From Coriobacteriaceae bacterium AM113-163 (GTDB lineage: Bacteria > Actinomycetota > Coriobacteriia > Coriobacteriales > Coriobacteriaceae), in NCBI GenBank assembly GCA_027673765.1, contig JAQDWB010000039.1, positions 1 through 5,300 on the forward strand: 5,300 bases of DNA, written 5' to 3'. Below the pieces are notes generated by a model. The model saw only the letters and a list, made by a program, of their open reading frames with translations. It had not been told where the DNA came from and did not search any database. Shown piece after piece: positions 4,775 through 5,300 of the stretch. Within the stretch, counting starts at the first letter, position 1. Every line of letters begins with the position of its first letter. A program made the translations under genes and the position numbers.

Positions 4775-5300
4775 ATCCGATACCCTGAGGGCCGGACCGG
4801 CCGGCCCCGGGAGATCGGAGGACGGCATGTCCGGAAAGAGGAAGAAGGGGGCCGGGAAGGCGGCCCCGAGGGCCTACGGCAGGCTCACCAGGCACGAGCG
4901 GGACACGGTCCAGAGGATGCTGGAGCGAGGGGCCTCGTGCAGGCAGATCGCGAGGGAGCTGGGCAGGTCGCCCTCGACGGTGTGCTCGGAGGTGGCGTCG
5001 CACAGGTTCGTGACCGCGCCGAGGGAGAGGCGCGGCGAGCGCGTGGACGCCTCCGCCGACCTGTCTGCGGCATGCCCGCGCCTGGCCGCGTGGCCGCGCT
5101 GCTGCAACGGGTGCGGGCGGTACCGTGCGGTCGGCTGCAAGCGCCGCCCGCACGTCTTCTACGACGCCCGCGCCGCGCAGCTGTGCGCGGACTCGGTCCT
5201 CGTCTCGTCGAGGCGCGGGATAGACGCCGACGAGCCCGCCGCGGCCGAGGCGCTCGCCCTCATCCGCGACGGCCTGGGCCGGGGGCTCTCGCCCGAGCAG
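4755..5300 (+). mobile_element. IS30-family insertion sequence, left part only
   Basis: The transposase and the abrupt rise in GC (48 of 60 bases in 5041-5100) mark an insertion element whose right end lies beyond the window. The left boundary is uncertain; the centre of the 38-bp palindrome is proposed because IS30 elements join their ends with a 2-bp spacer and often choose palindromic targets. A GC-rich 7-bp inverted repeat (GGGCCGG/CCGGCCC, 4789-4807) lies between the proposed end and the gene. The element is divergent from fba and does not touch the fba promoter or coding sequence. Confidence 0.7.
4827..5300 (+). CDS. IS30-family transposase, N-terminal part (cut by window end)
   Basis: 158 residues are visible before the right edge. 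The protein catalyses transposition by cutting and joining the element ends; its DDE catalytic core is expected further downstream, outside the window. The N-terminus is basic (KRKKGAGK). Residues about 20-60 form the IS30-type helix-turn-helix (LTRHERDTVQRMLERGAS, then QIARELGRSPSTVCSEV) that binds the element ends. A cysteine-rich patch follows (Cys83, Cys92, Cys93, Cys96, Cys104) with the HVFYDARAAQ motif, typical of one IS30 subgroup and probably zinc-binding. ATG at 4827 has GGAGG 5 nt upstream. At least twelve arginines are encoded by AGG, unlike the CGT/CGC habit of the ribosomal genes here, consistent with horizontal origin. No frameshift is seen in the visible part. Confidence 0.9.
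   Translation, partial: MSGKRKKGAGKAAPRAYGRLTRHERDTVQRMLERGASCRQIARELGRSPSTVCSEVASHRFVTAPRERRGERVDASADLSAACPRLAAWPRCCNGCGRYRAVGCKRRPHVFYDARAAQLCADSVLVSSRRGIDADEPAAAEALALIRDGLGRGLSPEQ

Noticed and set aside
4470..5153. Long minus-strand frame across the IS and the fba start
   Set aside because: It is an antisense shadow of the GC-rich transposase; it crosses the IS boundary and overlaps fba in another frame.

Overview
The window looks like chromosomal DNA from a moderately GC-rich Actinomycetota gut bacterium, most likely Coriobacteriia (Collinsella or a relative). This rests on protein flavour, codon use, a CCA-encoding tRNA gene and the type of IS30 transposase. It is inference, since no search could be run. 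Every cellular gene lies on the minus strand. The only plus-strand gene is a transposase cut by the right edge.

Layout in plus coordinates: 1-237 has no convincing gene but holds two adjacent small perfect hairpins. 238-273 is a strong terminator. 295-1478 is the translation operon infC-rpmI-rplT (IF3, L35, L20), transcribed right to left. Its leader (about 1494-1653) carries a promoter, an intrinsic terminator directly before infC, a possible short leader peptide overlapping that terminator, and a helix that would hide the peptide's ribosome binding site. infC itself appears to start at an AUA codon placed 8 nt after a perfect Shine-Dalgarno.

1696-2011 is a tRNA-Leu(CAA) gene with its terminator. 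A second, diverged copy of the tRNA 3' end plus terminator lies further downstream, and the palindrome-rich spacer between the copies suggests an old integration scar. 2051-3484 encodes a cytoplasmic transglutaminase-like protein with an intact Cys-His-Asp triad. 3624-3715 is an unusually long three-tier hairpin behind fba, and 3736-4602 is class II fructose-bisphosphate aldolase (fba) with its own promoter.

From about 4737 the sequence changes character. A 38-bp perfect palindrome is followed by very GC-rich, AGG-rich DNA encoding the N-terminal half of an IS30-family transposase, divergent from fba.

Functionally the window is mostly housekeeping (translation initiation, ribosome assembly, glycolysis). 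The points most worth following up are the infC leader with its AUA start, the duplicated tRNA 3' end, the long hairpin after fba and the palindrome at the IS edge.
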